A stretch of DNA of 61,888 nt from Labilithrix sp. (lineage in GTDB: Bacteria; Myxococcota_A; Polyangia; Polyangiales; Polyangiaceae), in assembly GCA_019637105.1 (NCBI GenBank), contig JAHBWF010000025.1, positions 1-61,888 on the forward strand, written 5' to 3'. A model generated the notes under the pieces. That model had not been told where the DNA came from. It made no database searches and was given only the letters and a program-made list of their open reading frames with translations. Made by a program: the position numbers and the translations under genes. Below, piece after piece: positions 27,854 to 34,880 of this stretch. Positions within the stretch are counted from its first letter, which is position 1; each line of letters opens with the position of its first letter.

Positions 27854-27877
27854 GCCGCTTCTCCTTGCCGAAGCGGC
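27854..27877. promoter_or_regulatory. Inverted repeat upstream of Ala-rich gene
   Basis: GCCGCTTC and GAAGCGGC are perfect 8-bp arms around an 8-nt loop, ending 24 nt before the GTG start at 27902. An operator or leader hairpin is possible. Confidence 0.45.
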
Positions 27878-27901
27878 ATTCGCAGCGCATACCCACCGCG
27901 C

Positions 27902-29020
27902 GTGGACGTCTCCTACATCGCCCACTCCGAGCGCTGCGCCCTGCTCCTCGACGCCGACGGCATCTGCCTCTGGGTCGTGCCGAAGGTGGGGGCGGACGAC
28001 GCCACGGTCGCCGCCGCGCGGCGGTGCGTCGGCGCGCAGTACGTCGCCGCGCTGGATCGCGACGCGCCAGGCTTCATGGGACACGAGCCGCGCGCCGGGA
28101 CGAGCCTGCTCTTCGCGCTCGTCACGGACGGGCGCGTCGCGCTCGTGCGCTTCGGGCCGCTGCAGGCGTTCGAGAAGCTCGACGCGCCGCGCGCCGCCCC
28201 GGGCGCGACCGACAGGGAGTCGGCCTCCGCGCGGACCGCGCCGGGCGCGACCGCGCGCGAGTCCGCCGCCGCCGTGACCGCGCCGTCGCCCGGGCACGAG
28301 GCCGAGCCGCGCCCGAGCCACGCCGATGTCGCGCCGGAGGCCGCGGCGAGCGAGCCGCTCCCGCCGACCGTCGCGGATTTCCCCGACCTCGAGGACGTCA
28401 TCGCGTCGTTCTCTCCGGATCCGGTCGCCGACGCCGCGCGCGCCGCCGCGCGCGCGGACGCCGCGCCCGCGCTCGAGCCGCTCGTCGTGATCGATCCGAT
28501 CGCCTTCGAGCCGGAGCCGGCCGCGGCGGAGCCGAGGGCCACGGCGCGCAGCCTCGATCACGCGGCCGAAGCGGAGCCCGCCCTCGCGCCTCCCGCGCCG
28601 GGGCCGGACGACGCGGATCCCGAGATCGCGCTCCGCCTGGAGACGAGCGGCGAGCTCGACGTCGTCACGACCGCGTTCGCGCGCTCCGAGCGGTTCGTCG
28701 CGATGCTCAAGTCGGCGTCGGACCTCGAGCTCGACACGGGCGCGTTCTCGCGCGCCGATCGCCGCGACGGCGACGCCGAGCCGTTCGTCACGGAGGCGGA
28801 GCGCGAGCCGCTTCGCCCGTCCGGCTTCGTGATGCGACGCGCGCGCGAGCTCGTCGTCCCCGACGCCCCTCCCGCCCGCGCGCAGGCGGAGGTCGAGACG
28901 TTCGCGACCGACGACGAGACGCGGCGCTTCTCGCGCGCCGCCGGAGACGTCCCGTTCGAGGAGCTCGACGCGCCCGATCGCGCCGCCCCGCCGCGACGCG
29001 GGATGCTCCCGCGCCGCTGA
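27902..29020 (+). CDS. Ala-rich protein with conserved-looking N-terminal domain
   Basis: A 372-aa protein, no family recognised. The first ~90 residues (VSYIAHSERCALLLDADGIC, then GAQYVAALDRDAPGFMGHEP and LLFALVTDGRVALVRFG) look like a compact alpha/beta domain. The remainder is Ala/Pro/Glu/Asp-rich and probably disordered, with scattered acidic segments. No signal peptide or helix anchor is seen, so it is probably cytoplasmic. The GTG start was chosen because the upstream in-frame part is compositionally unlike the protein and contains an inverted repeat. Confidence 0.6.
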   Translation: MDVSYIAHSERCALLLDADGICLWVVPKVGADDATVAAARRCVGAQYVAALDRDAPGFMGHEPRAGTSLLFALVTDGRVALVRFGPLQAFEKLDAPRAAPGATDRESASARTAPGATARESAAAVTAPSPGHEAEPRPSHADVAPEAAASEPLPPTVADFPDLEDVIASFSPDPVADAARAAARADAAPALEPLVVIDPIAFEPEPAAAEPRATARSLDHAAEAEPALAPPAPGPDDADPEIALRLETSGELDVVTTAFARSERFVAMLKSASDLELDTGAFSRADRRDGDAEPFVTEAEREPLRPSGFVMRRARELVVPDAPPARAQAEVETFATDDETRRFSRAAGDVPFEELDAPDRAAPPRRGMLPRR

Positions 29021-29142
29021 TCGCCGGCGGGCGCGCGACGCCGAGGCGAGACGCACCGCCGCGCGCCGCAGGCCCGAGGGCCGCGCGGCCTCGCGGCGGG
29101 AGGGTCGGCCGTATCCGTGGAGTCGACCCGAACGATCCGGGC

Positions 29143-29148
29143 TAGACT
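29143..29148 (+). promoter_or_regulatory. Candidate -10 element for propeller lipoprotein
   Basis: TAGACT ends 7 nt before the ATG at 29156, and no Shine-Dalgarno sequence is present. Confidence 0.5.
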
Positions 29149-29155
29149 GAAGCCC

Positions 29156-30151
29156 ATGCGTGCGCTCTCGCGACTGGCGCTGGCCGGCTCGACGGCGCTC
29201 GTCGCGTGCAACGCGATCGTCGGGTTCGGCGAGCTCGAGAAGGTGACGGGCGCGACAGCGCGCCCCGACGGAGACGCCGGCGAAGATCCCCCGCCGCGGG
29301 ACGCGGCCCCCGCGGGCGACGCGACGGAGACCGACGCCGCCAAAGACCCCGGGTGCGATCCGACGCGTCCCTTCGGCACGCCCGTGGCGCTCGAGGCGCC
29401 GGTGAACAGCTCGAGCGGCGAGCAATCGGCGACCTTCACCGCCGACGAGCTCACGATCGTGTTCTCGCGCCGCGTCGATCTCTTCAACGAGTCGATCCTC
29501 ATGGCGACCCGCGCTTCGCGGCAGGAGGCCTTCTCCACGCCGACGCCGATCGACGGGCTCACGCAGGGGCTGTCCATCGACGCGGTGGGCGTGCCCGCGA
29601 TCACCGCCGACGGCCTCATGCTCTTCTACGCGGGGGAGAACGCCGACGACGCGGACATCCACGTGGCGTCGCGCGCGGTCTCCTCGGCGCCCTTCGCCGG
29701 CCCCCGGAGGCTCACGCGCGTGAACAGCGCGCAGGTCGAGGTGTACCCGGCGGTCATGCACGACGGCGCGGAGCTCTGGTTCAGCTCGGAGCGCCTGGGC
29801 GGGATCACGCGCCACCTCTTCCGCAGCGTGCGCGACAACATCGGCAACTACGAGGCGCCGGCGCTCGTGAGCGAGCTGAAGTCGTCGAACAACGAGGCCG
29901 GCGTCGCGTTCTCGGCGGACGGCCTGACGGTCTACTTCGGCAGCCAGCGCCCGGGGGGCCTCGGCGACAGCGACGTCTGGGTGGCGACGCGCGCGAGCCT
30001 CCAGGCGGCGTTCGGCGCCGCGACCCATGTGCCGGAGCTGAGCTCCGCCGGCGCCGACTACCCGTCGTGGGTGTCCCGCGACGGCTGCCGGATCTACCTC
30101 GCGAGCGATCGCGCCGGCTCGATGGACGTCTTCGTCGCCTCGCGCCCGTGA
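29156..30151 (+). CDS. WD40-like (PD40) beta-propeller lipoprotein
   Basis: A 331-aa lipoprotein: signal ending LVAC (Cys19), an Asp/Pro/Ala-rich linker to about residue 70, then repeated propeller blades. Blade signatures recur: FTADELTIVFSRR, ITADGLMLFYAGE, HDGAELWFSSERLG, FSADGLTVYFGSQRPGG with GDSDVWVATR, and VSRDGCRIYLASDRAG. These match the PD40 repeat of TolB-like propellers and OmpA-linked proteins. A surface binding or scaffold role is inferred. It is tail to tail with the HAD gene, 12 bp apart. Confidence 0.87.
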   Translation: MRALSRLALAGSTALVACNAIVGFGELEKVTGATARPDGDAGEDPPPRDAAPAGDATETDAAKDPGCDPTRPFGTPVALEAPVNSSSGEQSATFTADELTIVFSRRVDLFNESILMATRASRQEAFSTPTPIDGLTQGLSIDAVGVPAITADGLMLFYAGENADDADIHVASRAVSSAPFAGPRRLTRVNSAQVEVYPAVMHDGAELWFSSERLGGITRHLFRSVRDNIGNYEAPALVSELKSSNNEAGVAFSADGLTVYFGSQRPGGLGDSDVWVATRASLQAAFGAATHVPELSSAGADYPSWVSRDGCRIYLASDRAGSMDVFVASRP

Positions 30152-30163
30152 CGCGCGCGCGTC

Positions 30164-30925
30164 TCAGAGCCGGTTCGCGGGGCGGCGGCCGCGAGGCCCC
30201 GCCGGGCGGGCGCGCGGGCGGACGCCCTCGAGGCCGAGCGCGACGGGCAGATCGCGGACGTCGTCGATCAGCGCCGTGTGCGGGTGGCTCGCGAGCGCGT
30301 GGCGCGCGTGCGTGCCGTACGTGACGCCGACGTTCCAGCGGCAACGCGCGTTCGCCCCCTCGCCCAGGTCGGCGGGCGTGTCGCCCACCTTCGCGACGGT
30401 CGCCACGTCGGTCACGCCGGCGCGCCGCATCGCCTCGAACAGCAGGTCCGGCGCGGGCCGCCCGCGACGCACCTCGTCGCTCGCGACGCGCGTGTCGACG
30501 AGCCCCTCGGCGATCCACCCCAGACGATCGAGGATCGCGTCCGCGACGACCGCCGAGAAGCCGGTGTCGATCGCGATCTTCGCGCCGTGCTCGCGGAGCT
30601 CGTCGAGGGTCTCCTCGACGCCGGAGATCGGCACGACGGCCCCGGGTGAGCCGTAGTGCCTCAAGATCGAGCGCTCGAAGACCGACGTCGCGCGAAGGAC
30701 GCGCTCGGATCCGAGCGGCACGATCGGCAGCCCGTCGTGCTTCGCCAGGATCTGGGCGATCGCCACCGGCTTCGGCAGTCCCATCACGGCGTTCGCGGCC
30801 TCGCGGTCGACGGCGACGTCGACCGCGCGCACCGCCTCGACGAGGCAGCGGGCGACGACGTCGTGGTCCTCGATCGTGGTCCCAGCGAGGTCGAGCACGA
30901 CGAGCGCGAGCGAAGACGACGGCAT
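30164..30925 (-). CDS. Phosphonatase-like HAD hydrolase
   Basis: A 253-aa haloacid-dehalogenase-superfamily enzyme. The nucleophile loop is LDLAGTT (Asp12), the D-x-A-G-T-T form that marks the phosphonoacetaldehyde hydrolase group; DTGFSAVVADAIL supplies motif II, GRPAPDLLFEAM the Lys/Arg region and KVGDTPADL motif III/IV. Close relatives are annotated as phosphonatase-like hydrolases without proven substrate. GAGGAG lies 7 nt before the ATG. The C-terminal ~30 residues are Arg/Pro-rich and probably disordered. No phosphonate-uptake genes are nearby. Confidence 0.87.
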   Translation of the reverse strand: MPSSSLALVVLDLAGTTIEDHDVVARCLVEAVRAVDVAVDREAANAVMGLPKPVAIAQILAKHDGLPIVPLGSERVLRATSVFERSILRHYGSPGAVVPISGVEETLDELREHGAKIAIDTGFSAVVADAILDRLGWIAEGLVDTRVASDEVRRGRPAPDLLFEAMRRAGVTDVATVAKVGDTPADLGEGANARCRWNVGVTYGTHARHALASHPHTALIDDVRDLPVALGLEGVRPRARPAGPRGRRPANRL

Positions 30926-31069
30926 GGCGGTTCTCCTCGCCGGGCTCCTGCATTTTTCGAACGCGCGTGAGCCGGAGCCGCAGGAGATCGCGCGCGGCGG
31001 CGCCGCACGCGAGAGGAGGGCGATCGCCCTCCGCGACGTGTACGCGGAATGGACGCCCCGCCGAGATGG

Positions 31070-31075
31070 TATCCT
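31070..31075 (+). promoter_or_regulatory. Candidate extended -10 for LEA2-like gene
   Basis: TGGTATCCT contains TATCCT with an upstream TG, ending 6 nt before the GTG start; no Shine-Dalgarno sequence. Confidence 0.5.
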
Positions 31076-31081
31076 CGAGAC

Positions 31082-31597
31082 GTGATCTCTCGACGCCTCC
31101 TCTTCGCCGGGCTCGCCGGAGCTCTCCTCGCCAGCGCTTGCTCCAAGCCCGAGCCGCCGACGCTCGTCCCGAAGGAGGTGAAGGTCACCGCCATCGGGCC
31201 GCTCGGGCTCGACGTCCTCCTCCGCCTCGAAGCCACCAACCCCAACCGGGTGACGCTCTCGACCCAGAGCGTCACGGGGAAGGCCACGCTCGACGGGAAG
31301 TGGGACCTCGGGACGGTGACGGTGGCGCAGCCGATCGTGCTCCCGCCGAACGCGCCGACGATGATCGACGTCCCGATGAAGCTGCCGTGGAGCGACGTGA
31401 AGGCGCTCGGCGCGCTCGCGACCGCGACGGGGCCGATGCCCTACACGATCGAAGGCACCGTCAGCGTCGGCGGCGAGAAGCTCAACGTGCACCTCCCGTT
31501 CAGGATCGCCGGGACGATCACCCGCGAGCAGATCGCGGGCGCCGCGCTCAAGGCGATGCCCTCGCTCCCCGGCCTCGACCTCCGCGTCCCCCAGTGA
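31082..31597 (+). CDS. LEA2/WHy-domain lipoprotein
   Basis: A 171-aa lipoprotein (signal ending LLASAC, Cys17) with a single LEA type 2/WHy-like beta-sandwich: VTAIGPLGLDVLLRLEATNPN is the diagnostic strand with its NPN turn, followed by VTGKATLDGKWDLGTVT and MIDVPMKLPW. Proteins of this group occur in plants and bacteria and are linked to desiccation or lipid-interface functions; the bacterial role is poorly defined. The GTG start lies 6 nt behind a good extended -10 sequence, which argues against an in-frame ATG 11 codons earlier. Confidence 0.83.
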   Translation: MISRRLLFAGLAGALLASACSKPEPPTLVPKEVKVTAIGPLGLDVLLRLEATNPNRVTLSTQSVTGKATLDGKWDLGTVTVAQPIVLPPNAPTMIDVPMKLPWSDVKALGALATATGPMPYTIEGTVSVGGEKLNVHLPFRIAGTITREQIAGAALKAMPSLPGLDLRVPQ

Positions 31598-31612
31598 GCG
31601 GGCGGCGCGCGG

Positions 31613-32470
31613 TCAACGCCTCCGGATGAGGCCTTCCTGCGCGGCGGAGGCGACGAGCCGGCCGTCCTTCGAGAAGACGAGCCCGCGCGCGAGGCCGCGG
31701 GCGCCGTACGCGCTCGGGCTGTCCATGACGTACAGGAGCCAATCGTCGATGCGCGCGGGGCGGTGGAACCACATCACGTGATCGATGCTCGCGATCTGCA
31801 TCCCGGGCGTGAGCCACGTGACCCCGTGCGGGAGGAGCGCGGTGGTCACGAAGGAGAAGTCCGACGCGTAGGCGAGCAGGTACGCGTGCAGCGCGGGATC
31901 GTCGGGCAGCGGCGCGATCGCCCTGAGCCACACCATCCGCCGCGGCGGATGCTTCCGCGGGTGGAAGAGGTCGTCCTCTTCCTCGACGACGCGGAGCTCG
32001 ATCGGACGCTCCGCGGTCGCGCGGTCCATCGCGAACTTCGGCAGGCGGCCGGCCGCGGCGGCGAAGCGCTCTTGATCGGTCCGCAGCGTCTCCGGCGCCG
32101 GCGCCTCGGGCATCGGCTCCTGGTGCTCGAAGCCCGGCTCCTCCTTCTGGAACGACGCGGCCAGGTTGAAGATCGCCTTGCCGCTCTGGATCGCGACGAC
32201 GCGGCGCGTGGTGAACGACGTGCCGTCGCGGATCCGGTCGACGTCGTAGACGATCGGCTTCGAGACGTCGCCGGGGCGGAGGAAGTAGGCGTGGAGCGAG
32301 TGCACGTGGCGCTCGCTCGGGACGGTCTGCGCCGCCGCGGAGAGCGCCTGCCCGAGCACCTGCCCGCCGAAGACGGTCCCCCAGCCGAGATCCTGGCTCT
32401 GCCCGCGGAAGAGGTTCTCTTCGATGCGCTCGAGCGCGAGCAGCTTCACCAGATCGTCGAGGACGCCCAT
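31613..32470 (-). CDS. tesB: Acyl-CoA thioesterase II
   Basis: A 285-aa double hot-dog thioesterase that hydrolyses acyl-CoA to free acid and CoA. LFRGQSQDLGWGTVFGGQVL, then VHSLHAYFLRPGD near the start and the C-terminal MWFHRPARIDDWLLYVMDSP plus ASAAQEGLIR are TesB hallmarks; the catalytic Asp, Thr/Ser and Gln regions are all present. No Shine-Dalgarno sequence precedes the ATG; instead a TAGGCT hexamer ends 9 nt away and a large palindrome abuts it, so transcription is probably repressor-controlled. Confidence 0.94.
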   Translation of the reverse strand: MGVLDDLVKLLALERIEENLFRGQSQDLGWGTVFGGQVLGQALSAAAQTVPSERHVHSLHAYFLRPGDVSKPIVYDVDRIRDGTSFTTRRVVAIQSGKAIFNLAASFQKEEPGFEHQEPMPEAPAPETLRTDQERFAAAAGRLPKFAMDRATAERPIELRVVEEEDDLFHPRKHPPRRMVWLRAIAPLPDDPALHAYLLAYASDFSFVTTALLPHGVTWLTPGMQIASIDHVMWFHRPARIDDWLLYVMDSPSAYGARGLARGLVFSKDGRLVASAAQEGLIRRR

Positions 32471-32479
32471 GACGCGACG

Positions 32480-32485
32480 AGCCTA
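32480..32485 (-). promoter_or_regulatory. Candidate -10 element for tesB
   Basis: Read on the minus strand, TAGGCT ends 9 nt before the tesB ATG and directly abuts the inverted repeat that follows. Confidence 0.5.
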
Positions 32486-32521
32486 GTCCTTCGACGCGTC
32501 GATTTCGATGCGTCGAAGGAC
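32486..32521. promoter_or_regulatory. Probable tesB operator (12-bp inverted repeat)
   Basis: GTCCTTCGACGC and GCGTCGAAGGAC are perfect 12-bp arms with a 12-bp spacer, lying from just upstream of the candidate -10 through the -35 zone. A dimeric repressor bound here would block RNA polymerase. Confidence 0.65.
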
Positions 32522-32553
32522 GATCACGAAAAAGACACTCCAGGACGACGGGA

Positions 32554-32595
32554 GGTTCGTTCCGACCCCTCCCTCCTCGTGGGGCGGAACGAACC
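32554..32595. promoter_or_regulatory. Second inverted repeat between kinase and tesB
   Basis: GGTTCGTTCCG and CGGAACGAACC are perfect 11-bp arms; the 20-nt spacer adds a CCCC/GGGG pairing. It lies about 75 bp past the kinase stop and 84 bp upstream of tesB. It may be a second operator or a kinase 3' hairpin; the nearest T-run is about 20 nt further on. Confidence 0.5.
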
Positions 32596-32670
32596 GCTCG
32601 AATCATGGCGGCCGGGTCCCGGTACCGCCCCGCGTGGCCGTCTCCGGCGACGGGTCGCGCGGACGACGCG

Positions 32671-34827
32671 TCAACGCCAGGCGAGGAGACGGGCCGCGAG
32701 GAGGATCTCCGTCGCGCGGAGGACGTCGCCGGCCGAGAGGACGCCGCCCTTGGCCGCGGCCTGGAGGACCTCGCGGAGGGTCACCGGCCTCTGGACGAGC
32801 TCGAGCAGGCCCGCGATCGGCGGCGGCCACGTCACGCCCTCGAACGAGAACAGAGCGTCGCTCGGCGACGACGGACCGAGGACGCGGTCGAGATCGGCGC
32901 GGTGCTCCGCGAGGAGGGTGTCGCCGGGCTTCGCCGTCTCGAGCCCGGCGAGCATCAGCGCAGGGAGCTCGAGGTCGAGCGGGAACTCGACGTGGGGCGC
33001 GGTGTGACCGCGGTAGAACGTCAGCGTCCCGCCGCGCCAGAGGAAGAGGTCCGCGACGCGATCGCGACCTTGCTCGCGGATCGCGCGGAAGATGTCGACC
33101 GGACCGACGAGGCCCATCGAGATGAGCGTGTCGCCCATGCGTCCGCTGTAACGAGGGAGCACGGCGAGCGCGAGGTCGAGCTCCTCGCGCTCGAGCTTGC
33201 CGCGGCGCACGAGGTACTCGCCGAGCAGCTCGCTGGCGTTGCTGGACGCGACGTGGTGGAGCTTGCCCTGGACGAAGTAGAGCTCCTTCTTCCCGCCGCG
33301 CGAGGCGGGCGCCCCGCCGAGCCCGTCGCCCTCGGCGCGCTCGACGAAGAGGACGCCGGTCTCGCTCTGCGCGAAGACGAGCATCAGCGTCTCGAGCATC
33401 GTCTGCGGGCCGATCTGATCGCTCAGGTCCGGCGTGCCGGGCCCCTGGAGCTGGCTCGTCGTCGCGCCGGGCGCCGGGAAGAAGCGCGCGAGCTCGTCGA
33501 TCTCCTCGGCCGTCTGGAAGCCGCGGCCGACGAAGTCGATGCGGTCGCCGCGCTCGATCTGCCCCGTCGCGAGCGCCTCCATCAAGCGCGCGAACGTCCA
33601 CGGCCCGAGCGTGGTGCCGTCGGTCTTCAGGACGTGGGACGGCAGGAGCTCGTACTCGGAGGTCTTCCCCTCGGCCGACGCCTCGTCCTCCTGGAGATCC
33701 GCCTCGTCGAGCGTCACGGGCTCGGCGGACGGCGCCGGCGGCGCGACGCGCGCGGCGGGGGCGCCGGCGATCGCCGGAGGAGCCGCGGGCGCCTGGACCC
33801 GGACCGCCCGCATCGCGGCGCTGCCCTGCTGCGCGGCGAGCTTGTCCGAGGAGCTCGCCGCCTTCACCCAGCGGACGCGCGCGGCGATCTCGCGCGCGGC
33901 GAGCCGCTTGTCCGCCTCGAACGGGGCGAGCGCCGCCGCGAACGACGTCGCGTCCGGGTAGCGCTGCGCGGGGCTCCGCGCGAGCGCGCGCTGCATCACC
34001 TCGAAGAGCCCCGGCGGCAGGCGCGGCTTGATCTCCGAGAGCGCGTCGATCTTGCAGTCGCGGATCGCGAGCAGGATCGCGAGCTGCCCGCCGCCGGGGA
34101 AGAGCGGGCGGTTGAGGAGCATCTCGGCGAGCACCGTCGCGAGGCTGAAGAGGTCGGCGCGCTGATCGCTCGTCTCGCCGGCGACCTGCTCGGGCGCGAG
34201 GTAGGCGAACTTGCCCTTGAGGACGTGCCCCGCCTCGCTCCGCAAGGTCGCGCGCGTCGTCGACCGGGCGATCCCGAAGTCGCCGAGCTTCACGGTGCCG
34301 CTCTTCGACAGGTAGATGTTCGACGGGCTCACGTCGCGGTGCACGATGCCGAGCGATCCTCCGGACGTCGGATCGAGCGCGGCGTGGACGCTCTCGAGGG
34401 CGCGGAGCACCTCGCGCGCGACGTGGACCGCGACGCCGATCGGCAAGAACTCCCCCTCCTGCCGGAGGCGGCGCAGGAGCCGGTAGCCGTCGACGCCGTC
34501 GATGTACTCCATCGCGAGGTACGGCTCGCCGCGATCGTCCTTGCCCGCGTGGAAGACGGTGACGACGTTCTCGTGCGTGACCGACGCGTGGAGGCGCGCC
34601 TCGCGCTCGAACATCGTCCGGCCCTCCGCGTCCGACGCGAAATGCGGCAGGAGCCGCTTCACGACGAGGCGCTCGGGGAGGTCCGGCGCGGGCGTGACGG
34701 GCCGCGCGAGATAGACCTCGGCCGTCCCGCCGACGGCGATCCGCGCGTCGAGGAAGAAGGGGCCGAAGCGATGCGAGGCTGCCACGCAACCCGAAATGGT
34801 AGCGATTCCGCCGTCGTATGTCATCAT
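32671..34827 (-). CDS. Ser/Thr kinase fused to GYF-like and DUF4388-like domains
   Basis: A 718-aa multidomain protein. Kinase domain at about 20-285: AVGGTAEVYLAR, LVVKRL, HRDVSPSN (Ser in place of the usual Lys), LGDFGIAR and YLAPEQV. A Pro/Ala linker follows, then a GYF_2-like segment near 390-450 (GTTLGPWTFARLMEALATGQ), then a DUF4388/PATAN-like module (~475-600: GVLFVER ... KKELYFVQGKLHHVASS ... LLGEYLVRRGKL) and a helical end. Such C-terminal modules are common in gliding and signalling proteins of this phylum. GAGG upstream of the tandem ATGs supports the start. It is divergent from the cytochrome gene with only 53 bp between starts. Confidence 0.9.
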   Translation of the reverse strand: MMTYDGGIATISGCVAASHRFGPFFLDARIAVGGTAEVYLARPVTPAPDLPERLVVKRLLPHFASDAEGRTMFEREARLHASVTHENVVTVFHAGKDDRGEPYLAMEYIDGVDGYRLLRRLRQEGEFLPIGVAVHVAREVLRALESVHAALDPTSGGSLGIVHRDVSPSNIYLSKSGTVKLGDFGIARSTTRATLRSEAGHVLKGKFAYLAPEQVAGETSDQRADLFSLATVLAEMLLNRPLFPGGGQLAILLAIRDCKIDALSEIKPRLPPGLFEVMQRALARSPAQRYPDATSFAAALAPFEADKRLAAREIAARVRWVKAASSSDKLAAQQGSAAMRAVRVQAPAAPPAIAGAPAARVAPPAPSAEPVTLDEADLQEDEASAEGKTSEYELLPSHVLKTDGTTLGPWTFARLMEALATGQIERGDRIDFVGRGFQTAEEIDELARFFPAPGATTSQLQGPGTPDLSDQIGPQTMLETLMLVFAQSETGVLFVERAEGDGLGGAPASRGGKKELYFVQGKLHHVASSNASELLGEYLVRRGKLEREELDLALAVLPRYSGRMGDTLISMGLVGPVDIFRAIREQGRDRVADLFLWRGGTLTFYRGHTAPHVEFPLDLELPALMLAGLETAKPGDTLLAEHRADLDRVLGPSSPSDALFSFEGVTWPPPIAGLLELVQRPVTLREVLQAAAKGGVLSAGDVLRATEILLAARLLAWR

Positions 34828-34866
34828 CGCATCCTCGTCGCTCGCCGATCTCTGCGGGCGCGGTGG

Positions 34867-34872
34867 TAAGCT
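34867..34872 (+). promoter_or_regulatory. Candidate extended -10 for cytochrome gene
   Basis: TGGTAAGCT contains TAAGCT with an upstream TG, ending 8 nt before the GTG at 34881. It lies within the 53-bp divergent gap. Confidence 0.5.
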
Positions 34873-34880
34873 CCGCGCCC

